A DNA stretch of 64,000 nucleotides from Climacium dendroides. Its lineage: Eukaryota > Streptophyta > Bryopsida > Hypnales > Climaciaceae. Below are positions 23,278 to 36,863 of this stretch, in pieces. Location: positions 9,424,001-9,488,000 of the forward strand of contig OX467090.1 of assembly GCA_950106755.1 (NCBI GenBank), written 5' to 3'. Every line of letters starts with the position of its first letter. Within the stretch, counting starts at the first letter, position 1. The notes under the pieces are model-generated. The model was not told where the DNA came from, made no database searches, and saw only the letters and a program-made list of their open reading frames with translations. The position numbers and the translations under genes are program-made.

Positions 23278-26200
23278 ATGAGGGGTGTCATCGTACTTGA
23301 CGACGACGATGAATTTACGGAGTCAAAGTCGCAAGTTCAGCGTGGTCTCTCAGAAGTGCAGAAGTCTCGCATGATGCAACAGAAGCAGCTGGCGTTGGCG
23401 CGTCTGCAAGCGAAGAAACTGCAACAAACTCAATTTCCCGACAACACCACGGCTATACCACAACAGGCCAATCCGGCTCCAGCTGAGCTAGGAAGCAGAT
23501 CATGGACTGGAGATTTCAAGGTAGTAGCGAGCACCAATACGAGCCAGGGGTGGAGGTCAGGACCATCGTCAGAGAGGTGGGAGCATTTTCGACTTCCGAA
23601 CCAGGAATACCACGATCCTCCAAGCTCTGGACCGAGTTCCCATTCCACATCACGAGATGCTGATGTTCGCTGGGACGACAGAATCAATGATCCAAGTAGT
23701 CGTGCAAGCTCGGATGGAAACATGAGGGTTGTACCCAACCGAAATCAGGGGTGTTGGGACGCGGATTTTGATCGGGATACACAGGATGTTTCACGGTCAT
23801 CAGGTCTCCAGCAGAATTCCGCGCATGTGCCAACAGAGGTTGTAGGAGAGTGGAAGTCGGTTCGGAAGAGGCCAGCTCCTGGGAGCAGCTTTGGCATACA
23901 AATGACTGCGTCCTCCGATCACTTCAAACCTTCATCTGAGCTCGAGTTCTGGCAGATATTTAAAAGTCCAAAGACATCACCAAATGTGACACGTTCCGAA
24001 AATCAAATTCCAGGTATTGAAATTGAATACAAATGCGAGGATTGAATGATTTTTTGGGTAGGTTTCAGACAGATTGTTGCCCGTTTGGATACATACAAAT
24101 GCGGGGACCTCTGGATCTCCGATATTCCTCGTTTGCTTTTCTCATATGCCATTATTATGCAGGGTACGGTTCATCAAACTCCAATCGGTTTCAAGAACCT
24201 CGGTCGCTGCACCTGCCAATGCGCCGAATGGATCTGCCGAATTCAAATGCCGTTACTGGTTAATTTCAAACTCGATGTCTTCAGTTATATCTTTGCACGA
24301 CAAGATTAGGCTGCTCATCTATATGTTTCTGCATTTTGGAGATGACGTTAGTTAAAGCGATCTCTTCAAAATTCACCTACAAAGTTCGCCTTCCATACTT
24401 CACAGATACGGTATCTCATTTCTGGACGATGTTGTTGGGTTGGTTTTAGAGGAGCCCCGGATTACATTGCCTACACCACTACCGAAGGAAAAGCCGGTGC
24501 CTTCTAAGCAGCAGATGGAAGTTCTGAAGGCTATTGCACAGCGGAAGTCCGTCTTTGTTACTGGATCCGCTGGAACAGGAAAATCCTTTATTGTGGAGGA
24601 TGCATTGCAGATACTACGTGGAATCCATGGAGAGGAGGCCGTCTTTGTGACTGCATCGACGGGATTAGCAGCATGTGCAATCGGAGGAACAACACTTCAT
24701 TCATTTTCAGGAGTTGGGATCGGTGTCAATGAGACCAAAGAGCAACTTACAGAAAAGGTTAGCAGAGGAAATATCAATAATCGTTGGTTTTGTTGAAGAA
24801 GTGGAACTGGCCCACTCATCCACTTTACATTTTTTCCTATCATGCTAACCTTGAGGTCGTTTGAATCTTGTACGCTTTTTTTTATTTTCAGGCCTACATC
24901 ACGCCTTTGCATTGAATGTTGACATGTATTCGCTGTGCTCTCCTTGTAGTTCATCCAAACTCTTACTGTTATGCCTTATTTTTGTCTACACTTATAGTGT
25001 GGGCACCTCCTAAGTAATTATGGTCTTCATCGTCGTGATATACACTATACTTGTGGTAGCTTAAACTGACAATTATAAATTTGTGCATGAAGATAAAGAA
25101 GAAGAGGGAAGTTAAGACTCGGTGGAATAAAGCACGGGCTCTTATCATCGATGAGATCAGTATGATAGATGGCGAGCTTTTTGACAAGCTTGAATACATC
25201 GCAAGAAGTTTGAAGGGGAGAGCCAAGGGCCCAGGTCAGGTGTGGGGAGGTCTTCAGCTGATTGTCACTGGTGACTTCTTCCAGCTGGAACCTGTAAAGC
25301 CCAGTAATCCTCAGAAGTACTTCGCATTTCAGGCCGACTGCTGGCACAAAAGTTTTGACGTGCAAGTGGAGTTAACCCATGTTTTCCGGCAATCAGATAT
25401 GGAGTTTGTGAATATGTTGAATGAGATCCGTCGTGGAGTGTGTTCCTCTTCGACTCTACATCGTCTAATGCAATGCCAAGGACCTTCAGAGGGTGCATCA
25501 AATGGAATTGAGATGACAAGATTGTATCCCCATCAAATGGATGTCCACCGGGAAAACGATCAAAACTTAAGATCCATAGGAGGGAATATGATTGTATATA
25601 AAGCTAAAGATGAAGCACACAGCGATTTTGCCCTAAGGCAATTGGATAACCTGCGAGCAGCTGCTGTACAACATCTCTGTGTGGGAGCTCAGGTATTTGT
25701 TGGTTCTACAACCCAGAACTGGTAGGCTGGTTGAACTCCTTGAAGTAAAGAGACTTTAGCATCAGTTCTAGATATCGTTTAGCATCTGTTTATGGGGACG
25801 TCCATCTCCAATGAGACCTTCAATTATACTATTCTTTCGGTTGAAGTTCTGGCCATTATTGATCTTCTCGATTTTAGAATCATTGTCAGAAATAGGTGTG
25901 CTCACCTGCATGAAGATGGGGATAAGAATATGAAGCTAAAAATAGCAAATCCTATTTTCCAGTTCCTTGTTTCATAAGCTATACTGTACTCCTGAAGAGT
26001 TGCATGTTTCTGCATAACTGTGCAGGTGATACTCTTAAAGAATCTTGAGATGGGTGTTGGGCTTGTAAATGGAGCAAGGGGTGTAGTGGTTGGATTTTCT
26101 GTACCTGGTGATCCTGCAGCTGCTGAGTACCTGAGGTTTTCCAAATTAAGCGACCCGCCTGGCCAATGGCCTATTATTCGCTTTGCTTGTGATGGTCTTG

Positions 26201-26742
26201 AGAGGTTGGTGGGGCCCGAAAGCTGGAGTGTCTTTGATGGTGACAAAGAAATTGCCAAGAGAGTTCAGGTCAGTGCCATCTTAGGCCATTTATGAGCTTC
26301 ATTATTACTTCTTTCCGAGTTATATATTTCGTGCAGGCGGATTACTGTATATAATTAATCATTTTGTGCGCTCAGGACCGAATCACTAGGTTTCCGGCGT
26401 CTGGGGTGTTTTCGTCATTTGGAATTATGACTCAGGACCTAGAATTCAAAGCTGATTACATGACCGTTCTTATGTATCTGTCCGCAGATTCCCCTGATGC
26501 TGGGTTGGGCTCTCAGTGTACACAAGTGCCAAGGTATGACACTTGACCGTGTGGAGACCAATCTCTCCAAGGCCTTCGGTCATGGCATGGTCTACGTGGC
26601 TCTTTCTCGCGTGAAGTCTCTTCAGGGCCTGCGTCTCGTTGGTTTCGATCCATCCAAGATCAAGGTTCTTCCTGTGGTAGCCAGATTCTACGAAGGGCTG
26701 AACAGGAGTACCGAATTAAACTACGAAATGGATGATTTTTGA
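23278..26742 (+). CDS. PIF1: PIF1-type DNA helicase
   Basis: Six-exon model: 23278-24013, 24163-24258, 24450-24757, 25093-25692, 26026-26268, 26488-26742. All GT-AG, phases consistent, about 745 residues. The first ~280 residues are polar and low in complexity, probably a disordered regulatory N-terminus. The helicase core follows: Walker A GSAGTGKS near 316-323, Walker B LIIDEISMID near 397-406 (D400, E401), and a motif resembling FQLEPVKP. Further on are KNLEMGVGLVNGARGVVVGF, then HKCQGMTLDRVE and VYVALSRVKSLQGL near the C-terminus. PIF1 proteins are 5'-to-3' superfamily 1B helicases acting on G-quadruplexes, replication forks, telomeres and mitochondrial DNA. I chose the ATG at 23278 because the frame upstream contains no other ATG. 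Exon 4 start is less certain, since several AGs precede the in-frame lysines. No targeting peptide is evident. Converges tail-to-tail with the SIL1-like gene. Confidence 0.92.
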
Positions 26743-27475
26743 TAGCACTTTGCATACTCGAGCCTTCTTTTAGCAACTATTGTAAATTATCTCAACGTCC
26801 TTCCGACTTAGATGTATCTAAAAAGACTTTGGATCAGGTCATCAGACACATAGTTTCTTAACCCATTGTAAGGGCCAGGACACTTTGGTCTCGAAGATCT
26901 GCCCAATGATTGTAGAGGTGACGAAAGCTGTTAGATCTCTTCGAGAAAACTCGATTTTGATAGGTCACCACTCACCAGCATTCTGATCATGGATGAGTGC
27001 ATTGAGCAGAAAGAGTGAACAGGACGAATCATATTAATACCCAATATCTGTGTACACTACATTCGTTCCATTTCATTGGACGTTATTCCGAATTTAGAAA
27101 CGAACATAGCTGATAAGAAGCAGCTGTTTTTCAGTACAGGGAAAGGAAGGAAACTTTTCCGTGGCTCTTTACTTTTCGAGGTGATTTTTACTACCGTGTA
27201 AGAGTAATAATGATTTATTTGGGCTGTCGTGGAGAATGGTGGTCGCAGGGTTTATCAGAAGTGATTATTACTCACCTTTGACCGAAAGTAGACTTTTCTA
27301 GGAGTAGAAGAACTCAGTTATTAAAGGGCATGCTTTTTCAATGGCACTTGCATTGTAAATGGGTGGCCTCTCTACCCACGAGTGAAGGACCCAACGGAAA
27401 TCAGTATATTGCTTGGAAGTAAAATTTTAAATGCTGTGATCACATGGATTGTATCATAATATTATTATTTATAAT
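26743..27475. other. Convergent 3' intergenic region
   Basis: About 730 bp between the helicase stop and the SIL1-like stop. Must hold both 3' UTRs and polyadenylation signals. No further gene or strong repeat seen. Confidence 0.5.
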
Positions 27476-30445
27476 TTACAATTCATCCCTGAAGCTCTCT
27501 GCGCTTGAAGGGTCCTTAGAATTGGAGAAGGAATTGACAACTTCCAGTCGCAAAACCTCTAAATCCCTGGCGAATTCCGCTTGGTCTTCATTCTCTTGAA
27601 GCTCATGCAGTTGAAGCCTTATCTTCTCTAAGATGTCTGCAACTCTGCATTCTTTAACTAAAGTTTCCCGAATTGTATCACTAACTTCGCTAAGGGTCCT
27701 GACAGCCATCAATGCCTGCACATCAGAAGCAGTCTCGTAATGAGCACTTACGCATTAAGCCTGACCAGGAATAAAACAGTAAACACCAAACACATCTCTG
27801 GGAGCATGAAACAGCTTCCAAATAGAATTAACACGAAAACAAAGCATCATTCTAAACCCTAAATGATAAAGTGGTCAAACAGTTTGTGTTTCTTTATCTA
27901 CAGGAGTTGCAATCAATTATATAGATGCTTCAAGAAAGGTAGAACAATATACCAATAGAAAGAAGAAACCATGCCCTAACTCTTTCAATGGTAGAAAGGA
28001 CTTACGAAGCTTTCGAAGTGGATTTTCTATTTCTACTTCAGGCACAAAGGGGTTGAAAAAGCAGAAGCTGACCTTCTCTTGAGTATCCATATCTGAAGCT
28101 TCCATCAAATTCACAACAGCTTTCAGAAGTCTTTCATTGAACAAATTCACCGAGTCGGGAATAGTTGTTGACTTCTTTACAACGGCATCGAGCCGTCCTC
28201 CACGCAAATGCCGACTCTGCTCAGCCAAATCAGCTAGCAAAAACAGCGACTTCCTCCGCAGTCGAAGATCCACAGAGGATGCTACAAACAATCTCTGCAG
28301 TTCCAAAATTGCTCGTCAAAAACTCTAGACTTCAGGATTCACATGCCTCAGATAAGTTGCTGCAGGTTCGCAGAAACGTCAAGGACTTGGATGAGAAAGT
28401 TATGGCCAGTAAAATTTGACCTTGAATTTTTCCAGAATTTGCAATTCGTATCCTTTAGAGGGTAAAAGTGAGCAAGCAAGAAACATCCTGAAAAATTGAG
28501 TATGGCATCCTATCCTTGCGAGACAAAGGTGTGTTTCGAAATTTTACCTCCAATAGCCCAGCGCCGCCCTCGAAGTAAAACTCTTCCTGTGCTAGAGGGA
28601 AGTTGCGGATCACAGCTGAGACAGCATACAATGCTTTCACAGCCTCCTCAGAAGAGCTTGATTCCACCATCTCCATCAACCTTGGCAACCCTTTGTGCTG
28701 CAAAATCTGCAAACCGAAACAGGATGTCATTATAAATCCGAGAAACTCCAATGCTTCGAAGCTAGTCTCAAATTAGTCCCAAGTTTAGTTTTGGAAGATT
28801 CCAAAATTCTGCAAATCATAAGAACGCAACCAGACCTGTTTTTGTACAACCAAGTTGTTTTGACAAGCCTTTCCAAGTACCCAAGCCGCGGTTGTACGAA
28901 GCTCCTCCTCAGGACTGTCCAACTCCGCAATGATAGGCTGTAACCCACCGAGCTTGTCCAAATCTGCCACGTCTTTAGCCACGGAGGTTAGTAACGTGGA
29001 TGCTGTTCACTTAAACAACAAAATCCTACAAGTTCTGACTTGGAAACACGGAGGTCAAGAAGCTCGTAAACCCTCAAGGATCAAGGATTCATGGTTTCAA
29101 AAATGAACAATTTGATTGATCACACTGTGAAAAATATAATTCCCATATGAAACCAAATTTCATGTCCTTAGAATTAGTGAAGAACATCAATAACAAAATA
29201 AAAATGAACCAAAAAATTCCCTGTATGACCTACTTAAAACCGCTAAGAAAACATGAGGTTCAATGTGGTCCTTTAGGGTTTAAGGTCATACAAACTCACC
29301 ATTAGCATTGTCAATTGGCTCCACCAGAATAAGCAATTCTTGAAGTGCTCGTTGTCGATCTTCAGTTGAAAGTGTTGAGTTATGAAGATCTGCGATGGCT
29401 ATTTTCATAAGCTCTGCATCAGAGGGTACGTGTAGTCTCTCCATCAATTCCTGAACGCACATCAAGCACTGCTTCATTAGCAATAACCTTCCAGGGGATC
29501 TAAGATGACGAGTTACATGACATGCTCCAAAATTCGCTAATCCTGTCGAAGTTGTGACATGTCCAAAATTGAACCTCAAAACACATCGGGTGAAATCGTT
29601 AAATAAGTGACTGCAAATATGTGCCAAGTTGAAATGGCCTTGATATAATCTCAAAAAATGAATCGCCGTAGAATTGAAAAGCTAAGATAGAGACCTTAAT
29701 ATCTCTACGCCGATTCTCCAATTCCTCTGGAGACAATCGATTCGCAACTTTTGCTGCCACCTTCAGCTTTTCTGGATCTGAATGCCCTGTTGCAATAACA
29801 CCATAGCACCCTCAGTTATGCATGCTTGATTGAATCCACAACTCGCAAAATCCAGCCGAATTCGCTTATAAGCCCAAATACTCGATCAATCCTATAAAGA
29901 CCGAATATACTACACGAGGGCCTCTACCTGGAGGAAAAAACGATAATATAGTGGCCTACACATGCGCAAACAATCAGTCCAAACTACACAAGCTATAGTA
30001 TTTCTATAGCTAGACACACGTATCCCATCAAACCAAACAACACGATATGAAAGCACGCTACACAGCTACTAAATCATAACCCGATCACTGTTACTTATAA
30101 AAAGAGTAAGATTTTCGAGTTAGAAAATCAACGAGAGCATCATATGTCAGCAGCATTCAAGAGGTGCAGATTCGTTGGCATACCAATTGCCCAATGGAGA
30201 ATAGACTCCATGGAACTGAATTCCTGGTCAGCTTCTGCCTGATCAACAAGAGCAATTTCCTCCTCTTGTTGCTCAAGTTCATCGACATCCATTGTTGTCA
30301 CCCACGCTACGCCACCCGAGGTCATGTTGATGGATTCCAGGTCGGAATTTTCCGACAATGGAGCGACCATCACAATCAACTCCAAAACACACACCACTGC
30401 GAGCAACCACCTTACACAACGCGCATAGCTCTCAACCTTTCCCAT
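27476..30445 (-). CDS. SIL1/FES1-like ER nucleotide exchange factor for BiP
   Basis: Seven exons in transcript order: 30445-30184, 29786-29695, 29450-29300, 28963-28836, 28706-28548, 28294-28073, 27715-27476. All GT-AG, phases consistent, about 417 residues. Residues 1-28 form a signal peptide (MGKVESYARCVRWLLAVVCV, then hydrophobic). An acidic linker leads to HWAIGHSDPEKLK, followed by armadillo-type repeats typical of FES1/HspBP1/SIL1. These include ADLHNSTLSTEDRQRALQEL, LVEPIDNANDLDKLGGL, TAAWVLGKACQNN and LYAVSAVIRN. The protein ends in RDEL, a C-terminal ER-retrieval signal. Signal peptide plus RDEL place it in the ER lumen, where SIL1-type proteins speed ADP release from BiP. The ATG at 30445 is the first in frame that gives a clean signal peptide; the frame extends further upstream without an ATG. 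Cytosolic FES1 is excluded by the two targeting signals. Confidence 0.92.
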
Positions 30446-31200
30446 GCCTACAACGAAGTTATATACCAACCTTTTCCTACACTGAAACAAGAATCGCCTC
30501 ACAAATCCTAAATCTCAATATAGTACTCAACAATCTCACTGAGGCGATCGCTTGATCCCAAATCTACAAACCCTCGGAATCAGAAGAAGATAAATACCAG
30601 TCCCTGACCTCAAGGAAGCGCGACGATGAAAGAGGACAAATAGGGTTTCTATGAATGGAAACGCTACAAAATCTTTTATCTACCAGGAAACTCAAATATT
30701 GCTGATCGTTGATGAATCATAGAGAAGAAGAAAACTCCAAACAAAGGAGACGCTACTAGTTCGATTCTAGCCTTCACTAGAGCTCTTATCCTTCTTCTGT
30801 CTGTCCGAAACCTTCAAAACTCTAGTCGATTCATGGAAACCACAGAAATTCACTTACAAGTCCCCAAATCGACCCTGACAAGTCCCAAGCGCATCGAGAG
30901 AAACCGAAACTGTCAATGCAATTGCCGCACTCACTGCGATGGAATTGCTAACCTAAATCACGTTGCAATAGAAATTTGAATCTTGGGGAGGTTCGAAAAT
31001 TCGAAGCTGAAGAAGCTCAGAACAGGGGAAAGAAGACCCGGGTGGTTTTTAGGTCTACCCGATGAAACAAAGGGCGACTGTGCTTGAGACTTGCCCGGTG
31101 ACCCGGTGATTCCCAGGGTTTTCCGATGTGGAGCGCTACTATTGGCTGTATGCGTCACTTGTTAGTCATCAGAGACGGACTTTTTGTTTAAAAAAGGTTT
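30446..31200 (-). promoter_or_regulatory. Presumed promoter and 5' leader of the SIL1-like gene
   Basis: GC-richer than the AT-rich block beyond 31200, as expected of an upstream region on the minus strand. I could not recognise an ER-stress element or TATA box with confidence. Confidence 0.35.
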
Positions 31201-34200
31201 GATTGGCTTTCGACGGTCACCTTTAATACTTGACATTAATGTGGTACATAAAATTTGGCTCAAAACAATTAGAGAGCCCTAATCTCCTCTTTGCTTACAT
31301 AAAAAAAATTTAAGGATGAAACTTATAATTGCAAGAAAGATGTTTATTATTTCTTTCAATTTTAAGACAAACTGCATAAATTTTTTGGAGTAAATCAAAA
31401 GTGGAAACAATTTATTTTTGAAATACAATAAATTATGGATAAGGTTGAGACCTTTAAAAAAAATTTATACTTGGAAGATCAAGCATAGAATATTTCTAAA
31501 AGTTGGAGAACAAAAAAATACAAAATCTGAAGTAAGTATTTGACATTCTAATTTTTTAAATATGATAAAATAATATTAAAAAATAAAATATATTTTTTTG
31601 AATGTACAATAATTCTATGAGATGGTTGTGCACTAAAAAAAACTTTAAAATAATTTATTCCATGCATGCATGAGATGATGAATGTCGAAGGGACTTTAAA
31701 TTGCTAACTATATTATACAACATAGAATTAATTTATTTTTCTATTTCTTCTTACAACTGTTGAAAGTTTATCAAGGAAACATCCATTATAAACTTTATCT
31801 TCAAATTCTCAATAGGGGTACTTGACTTGACTGTGCTACCAACCCCTAAAATCACAAGTGTGACATATTTACAAAAATCAAAATTCAAAATTAGATTAAT
31901 TTGAGTAAATTAAAAAATACTAAAATAAAACAATGTGGTTACATCCACCTATAGTATGAATTACTTCAACTTTGAATAATTACTTCTCAAGTGATTTTTG
32001 AAAATCAATGTGGTTTGCAAAAGTTGATTGAAAACTATAGATACCTTTGTTGCAATCATTAAATACATATTTGATAAAGTGATCAACAAATAAAGAAGAA
32101 TAAAATGCATATTCTTTACCATTAATGTGAAATCATAATAAGTTGAAATTAATCAAGAATTCAATCATTTTTGCTAATTATTTGATAAATGAAACCTAAA
32201 GAAGTTTTCAATATAGATTTCTATCATTCATTCAAGCATTCAATTTTAACTTCATATTGTCGAGATTCAATTGAATGTAATTATTTCAATAATATCTAAC
32301 TTAAAACTATTGTGTATGTGTTTCTATTTAAATTTTGTTGACCTTGTAATGTCATGATTAAAATATGTCATGTATGGTGTAAATTAAATGTGCAACATAT
32401 TCAAGTGAAATTGCATGACATGTTAAAATTTTATGCTTGAAACAAATATTTGAAAGTCTAATGCAAAGATGAAGGTTATAATTGCAACATCCACAACACC
32501 AACATTTGTTTTCATACTCTAGGTAACAACTATATATTTATGGTGTTTGATGGGTAGAATCAAAGCTCTTCATATTATTCTTGAAGGTGAGGTCTTTCTC
32601 TTGGCCTTTTTCAAATATATTTTATTAAAATAGCTAAATCAATGACAAAAAAATGTAAAATGTAGAATGTGGGAATGGATTGCATTGAGAAGTTAATTAA
32701 ATCAAGACACTCCTTCACTTCATATAGACAATTGTATTGTTTCATTATAGAATACAATTTTGTTTATAATTCCAACCTATTTTGAATTTGTAACTAGAAA
32801 ATCCATTACTTTGCATGGACTTTCTAAAGTGTTTCAAGGCTTTTAGTTCCAATGATTTAATTGTGCACAATATATGGATTTGTCTATATATGTTTTTGAA
32901 ATAGTTATAAACTTATGAAAGGTTTATCTATAAACAATGTATTTGAATTATTATTGTTGGAATTTGAGAAGAAAGAAGTGAAACTCCATTTGTACTCCTA
33001 AAAAGAGATAAAGTTGGTCATGAACAATTTGATAAGGACAATAAGTTTGACAAAAGGTGGTTTTTGTGCAAATATCTATTTGTATGCATTAAAGGTATTA
33101 ACCCCTAAAGGACCGTTTGTCATCTCAGAGGACAATTTGGGTCTAGATAGGTTCCTATTGTCTCAATTTGTAGTGAATGTTTTTGAGATTTTTTGAGGTT
33201 GTGGAGTTTGCCGAGAGCTTTGTAAATATATAATTTTTGTTTCAATCGGTGCCTAGGAGAAAAAGTTATAGCACAATAAGCCAATAACAAAAGTCAATGG
33301 TCAACACAAAAAAATCAGAAAAAGTCAAAATATTTTATTTTATTTCATTTTCCTAAAATCTTATATTTTGTCTACATTTGAAGCTTTGATTCATTCCATT
33401 TGGACTAGTTATGAGAAAGTTATGGACAATCTTAGTTTCTTGAGCAATCTAAGCATCTTATTGAAATAATAACTTATAGTATTCATTTGTAAATGCAATT
33501 TTTATAATTTTTCCAAAAGAGTCTTTAGAAATGGTTAGGTTTTCTTTCTAAAACAATCTCACCATTGGGATTATTGTATGTAAATTCCATCTTAAAGCTA
33601 TTAATGATTTAGTTTTTCCTTCAATCTTTAACCTACTTCTATTTAACAATTTTTTAATGAGTGGAAATTAAGTGTTTTTTTGTTGAATTTTTTTACTTAG
33701 ATTCTCAACTCAACTATTCAATATGAAAACTTAGAGAATCAAAGTTAACAATGTAAAAATTTATAGTTAAAAAGATTCAAAGCCAAAAAATCTAGTCAAG
33801 TAAGTTGCAAAATAACTTATTTTCCTCACTTTGGATGCAAATATCTTAGAATCTATGCAATCAAATTTGATAAAATTCTTCCTACATGTTTTCAAACAAG
33901 TTAAAAAAAAGAACCTATGGTTGGATTTTGAAAAAACATTTTTTTAATTTTCTTAGGTGAACGCAGCAGAAGTGGTAGTTCTAAGTGATTTTTGATAGAA
34001 AACACCCTCAGGGCTTTAGGGGTTAAGCACGTTGGTAAATTTCTTTTAAATGTCAATATTTACAAATTCTATTAAACATGAATGCTTTTTTCCAATACTT
34101 AACCCCTTTTATATTATCTGTAAGCCCATTTAAAAATAAAATGGATATAATGTTATAGGCTTGTAAAGCTTATGTAAACAAAAATATTTTTTTCAATATG

Positions 34201-34464
34201 GCCTTATAGACCTTTATGGATAAGTGTAAACAAGGTGTAAACAAGGTCACTGTATAGTACATTTAAGGAGAGTTTTTTATGGAACTCAAGCAATTGTGAA
34301 GAAATTGACAATGCCATGAAATTAAATACCTTTTAAAATTTTGAATGAAGTCATTGTCACATTTTGCTTAAAACATTTCAACTTGGTGAATTAGAAAGTT
34401 CATTGTTTTGGAGATGGAGATCAATACATCTTGGTATTTTAATATGTGGAAAATAAAACCTTTA
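31201..34464. other. AT-rich intergenic DNA, no gene seen
   Basis: About 30% GC with no ORF above 62 codons that has family features. Contains two exact TTAACCCCTAAA cores (33108-33119 and, reversed, 34015-34026). Probably old repeats. Confidence 0.5.
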
Positions 34465-35100
34465 TAGAAGCGTTGTGGATAGATAGTATCAAGGCTTTTT
34501 TTTCCATTTTTTATGAGGTGCCGAAGAGGTGATATAAAATGTTATAGTATTGCTCCAAATTTTAGCATTCATCCACGTGTTAGATAGATAGAAAAATATC
34601 ACATTCATTTTGGATTCTTATCTCTTCATTTGCTCTAATTCAGATTTGTAGCAGAAAAATTTCAAGGACACATTGCATTAGTTAGGTTTAACCAATATAA
34701 TATTACTTGTTGGAGTTTCAATTTTTGTTGGAGTTTCAATTTTTTCTTCCTATTGTACATTTATGATTTATTTTTTTGAATTGTTTGATATGTGATATCT
34801 ATATATGTATTGTTTGATATGTGATATCTATATATGTATTGTTTGAATAGGTTGTATTCATAGAGTGTACATATTATACTAATCAATCCTAAAACTAAGT
34901 ATAAATTTTTTGAATTACAATAAGGACATGTTTAAGTGCTTCAAATTTTAGTTTTAACAACTATAGAGTATAGAAAAATGGGCAAAAATTAGAAGTAGAG
35001 GAAAATTAGGGTATCCATATTGTGAAATAATAGCTAAATAACCTCTAAAATAAAAAGTTTTGACACACACATATATGGATTACTAGGTATAGTGAAATAT
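34465..35100 (+). repeat. Dispersed repeat, copy A (inverted relative to copy B)
   Basis: Matches the reverse complement of about 47245-47715 over several hundred bases with scattered differences. Shared stretches include GCGTTGTGGATAGATAGTAT, GAGGTGATATAAAATGTTAT and GGACACATTGCATTAGTTA. The family is not recognised and no coding frame survives. Confidence 0.75.
34781..34850. repeat. Minisatellite, 29 bp x ~2.4
   Basis: TTGTTTGATATGTGATATCT plus ATATATGTA repeats at 34781 and 34810, with a partial third unit at 34839. It sits inside dispersed repeat copy A and is absent from copy B. Confidence 0.85.
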
Positions 35101-35937
35101 GAGAGCACCACAATAGAAGCCTACTACTCATAATATCTTCCCCAAAGATGTCCTTTCAACTAGTTAAGGATATGATATTTTCACCATCTTCTCTACTATT
35201 CCCTATACTATTTTGAACACTCTAGAAAGAAGATCTAGTAATTAGTGCAAGGATGTTGCATAGGTTTAGGGTCTTAGATGCTTGAAGTATGGAGAACTTC
35301 CTTATTTGTACATCTACCTTTTGTACAAATGTAATGGCAACCTCGTTTTTGCCATTGCAACCAAGGGTTGTTGCATTGACAAAGTCGTTTTTGGCCCTGC
35401 TTCTTTCAACTCCAACTCTTGTGTTTCCCACTCAAACGCATGTAGTAAGCTTGCCACTTGCAAATGCACCTGCACAGATGCCAACCCCATCCCAGGACAT
35501 TGTCTCCTCCCTGAACCAAACGGCAAAAGCTCAAAATGTTGCCCTGAAAACTCTGTTGCTATATTCTTCCCTCCTTCAAGAAACCTCTCCGGATCAAACT
35601 CCAAAGGCTTCTTCCAATTGTTGTTGTGCCCGATAGCCCATGCATTCACAAACAAGCGCGTCTGTGCAGGGATGTCGTAGCCAAAAGCTTTGGTCGCAAC
35701 CTTGCTGTAGTGCGGGATGAATAATGGAAGGGGCAGATGCAAGCGGAGTGTCTCTTTGACGATGGCATGGAGGTATTTGAGGTGAGGGAGGTCAGATTCT
35801 TGCATGGTACGGTTCAAGCCAACCACATAGTCAAGCTCTGAAGTTGCTTTCATTAGTATTGTTGGATTGTGAAGAACCTCCACCATGGCCCACTCAATTG
35901 TAATTGTTGTTGTATCTATCCCTCCTGCTATCAAATC

Positions 35938-36863
35938 CTAACAATGAAGGGTTCCAATATAAGAATTCAATCATCAATCCACACATATACATGACTTCAA
36001 ACAATCCTAGGTCTAACAATGTAGGGATCCATCTCAACAACTCATTCATCTTACAACTTCAAGCAATTTTAGGACTAGATATTTTAGGGCTTAGAGTCTA
36101 TGTCACATCTTTTGCAAGAGCATATGGTTTCAAGCAATTGCAAGTTTAGGGTTTACATCACAATATCACACAAATGTGCCTAGTTTCAAGTAATTGTTAG
36201 TTTAGAAATTTGTTATAGGTATTCAATTGTCACAAGTTTGAGTGTTCATGATTTCAAGTAACAATGGATTTAAAAGTAAATTAAAAAAGCAATATATAAT
36301 CAGCATTGGAATGGAAGGATGAAAAGGAGGGGGCAAAATTATTTATCTATCCTCTTTCAAGTTTCAAATGAGAGTTAAATGAAGCTCCATCATTAGAAGC
36401 ATAAAATAAGTATTTTAACAAATCATAGAAAATATTTTTAACATTTGAATTTCTTATTCACTTGAATGGGAATGAAAATTTTCAACTTTAAAAGATTCAT
36501 TTAAGAATGTGAATGCATTACTATGCAATTCTAAGAAAACAACATGTTAAAAGCAGTTGTTTAAACCATTAGACGTTTGAACAATTAGAATAATTAGAAT
36601 AGCTTAATTATTGATAGACTTGTTAGTAATTGAAAGATGATTTCAATGCAATTTAAAATCTTTTTTTTAGGTATCAATCACTTTGAAATAATATATAATA
36701 TGAAGAAGTTATGAATATTCAAAGTTTGACCTATATATATTTGTGTGTTGTAAACTTAACCTCAAGGTCTAAATAATGATCATTATTTTGAAAGCACTAA
36801 TAATAGGTTTAGGATTAGAGCTCAAGATTTAAAATTCTAAATTTATATTTTGGAATTACTTAC
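35938..36863 (-). other. P450 intron 4
   Basis: AT-rich intron between exons 4 and 5 with canonical GTAAGT donor and TTAG acceptor. No other gene seen inside. Confidence 0.6.

Noticed and set aside
26364..26487. Possible extra PIF1 exon (DRITRFPASGVF...)
   Set aside because: Joining 26268 directly to 26488 gives the expected family sequence (KRVQ then IPLMLGWALS) in phase; the extra piece has no family match.
35282..35680. Two plus-strand open frames over the P450 3' exon
   Set aside because: Antisense shadows of the P450 haem-binding exon.
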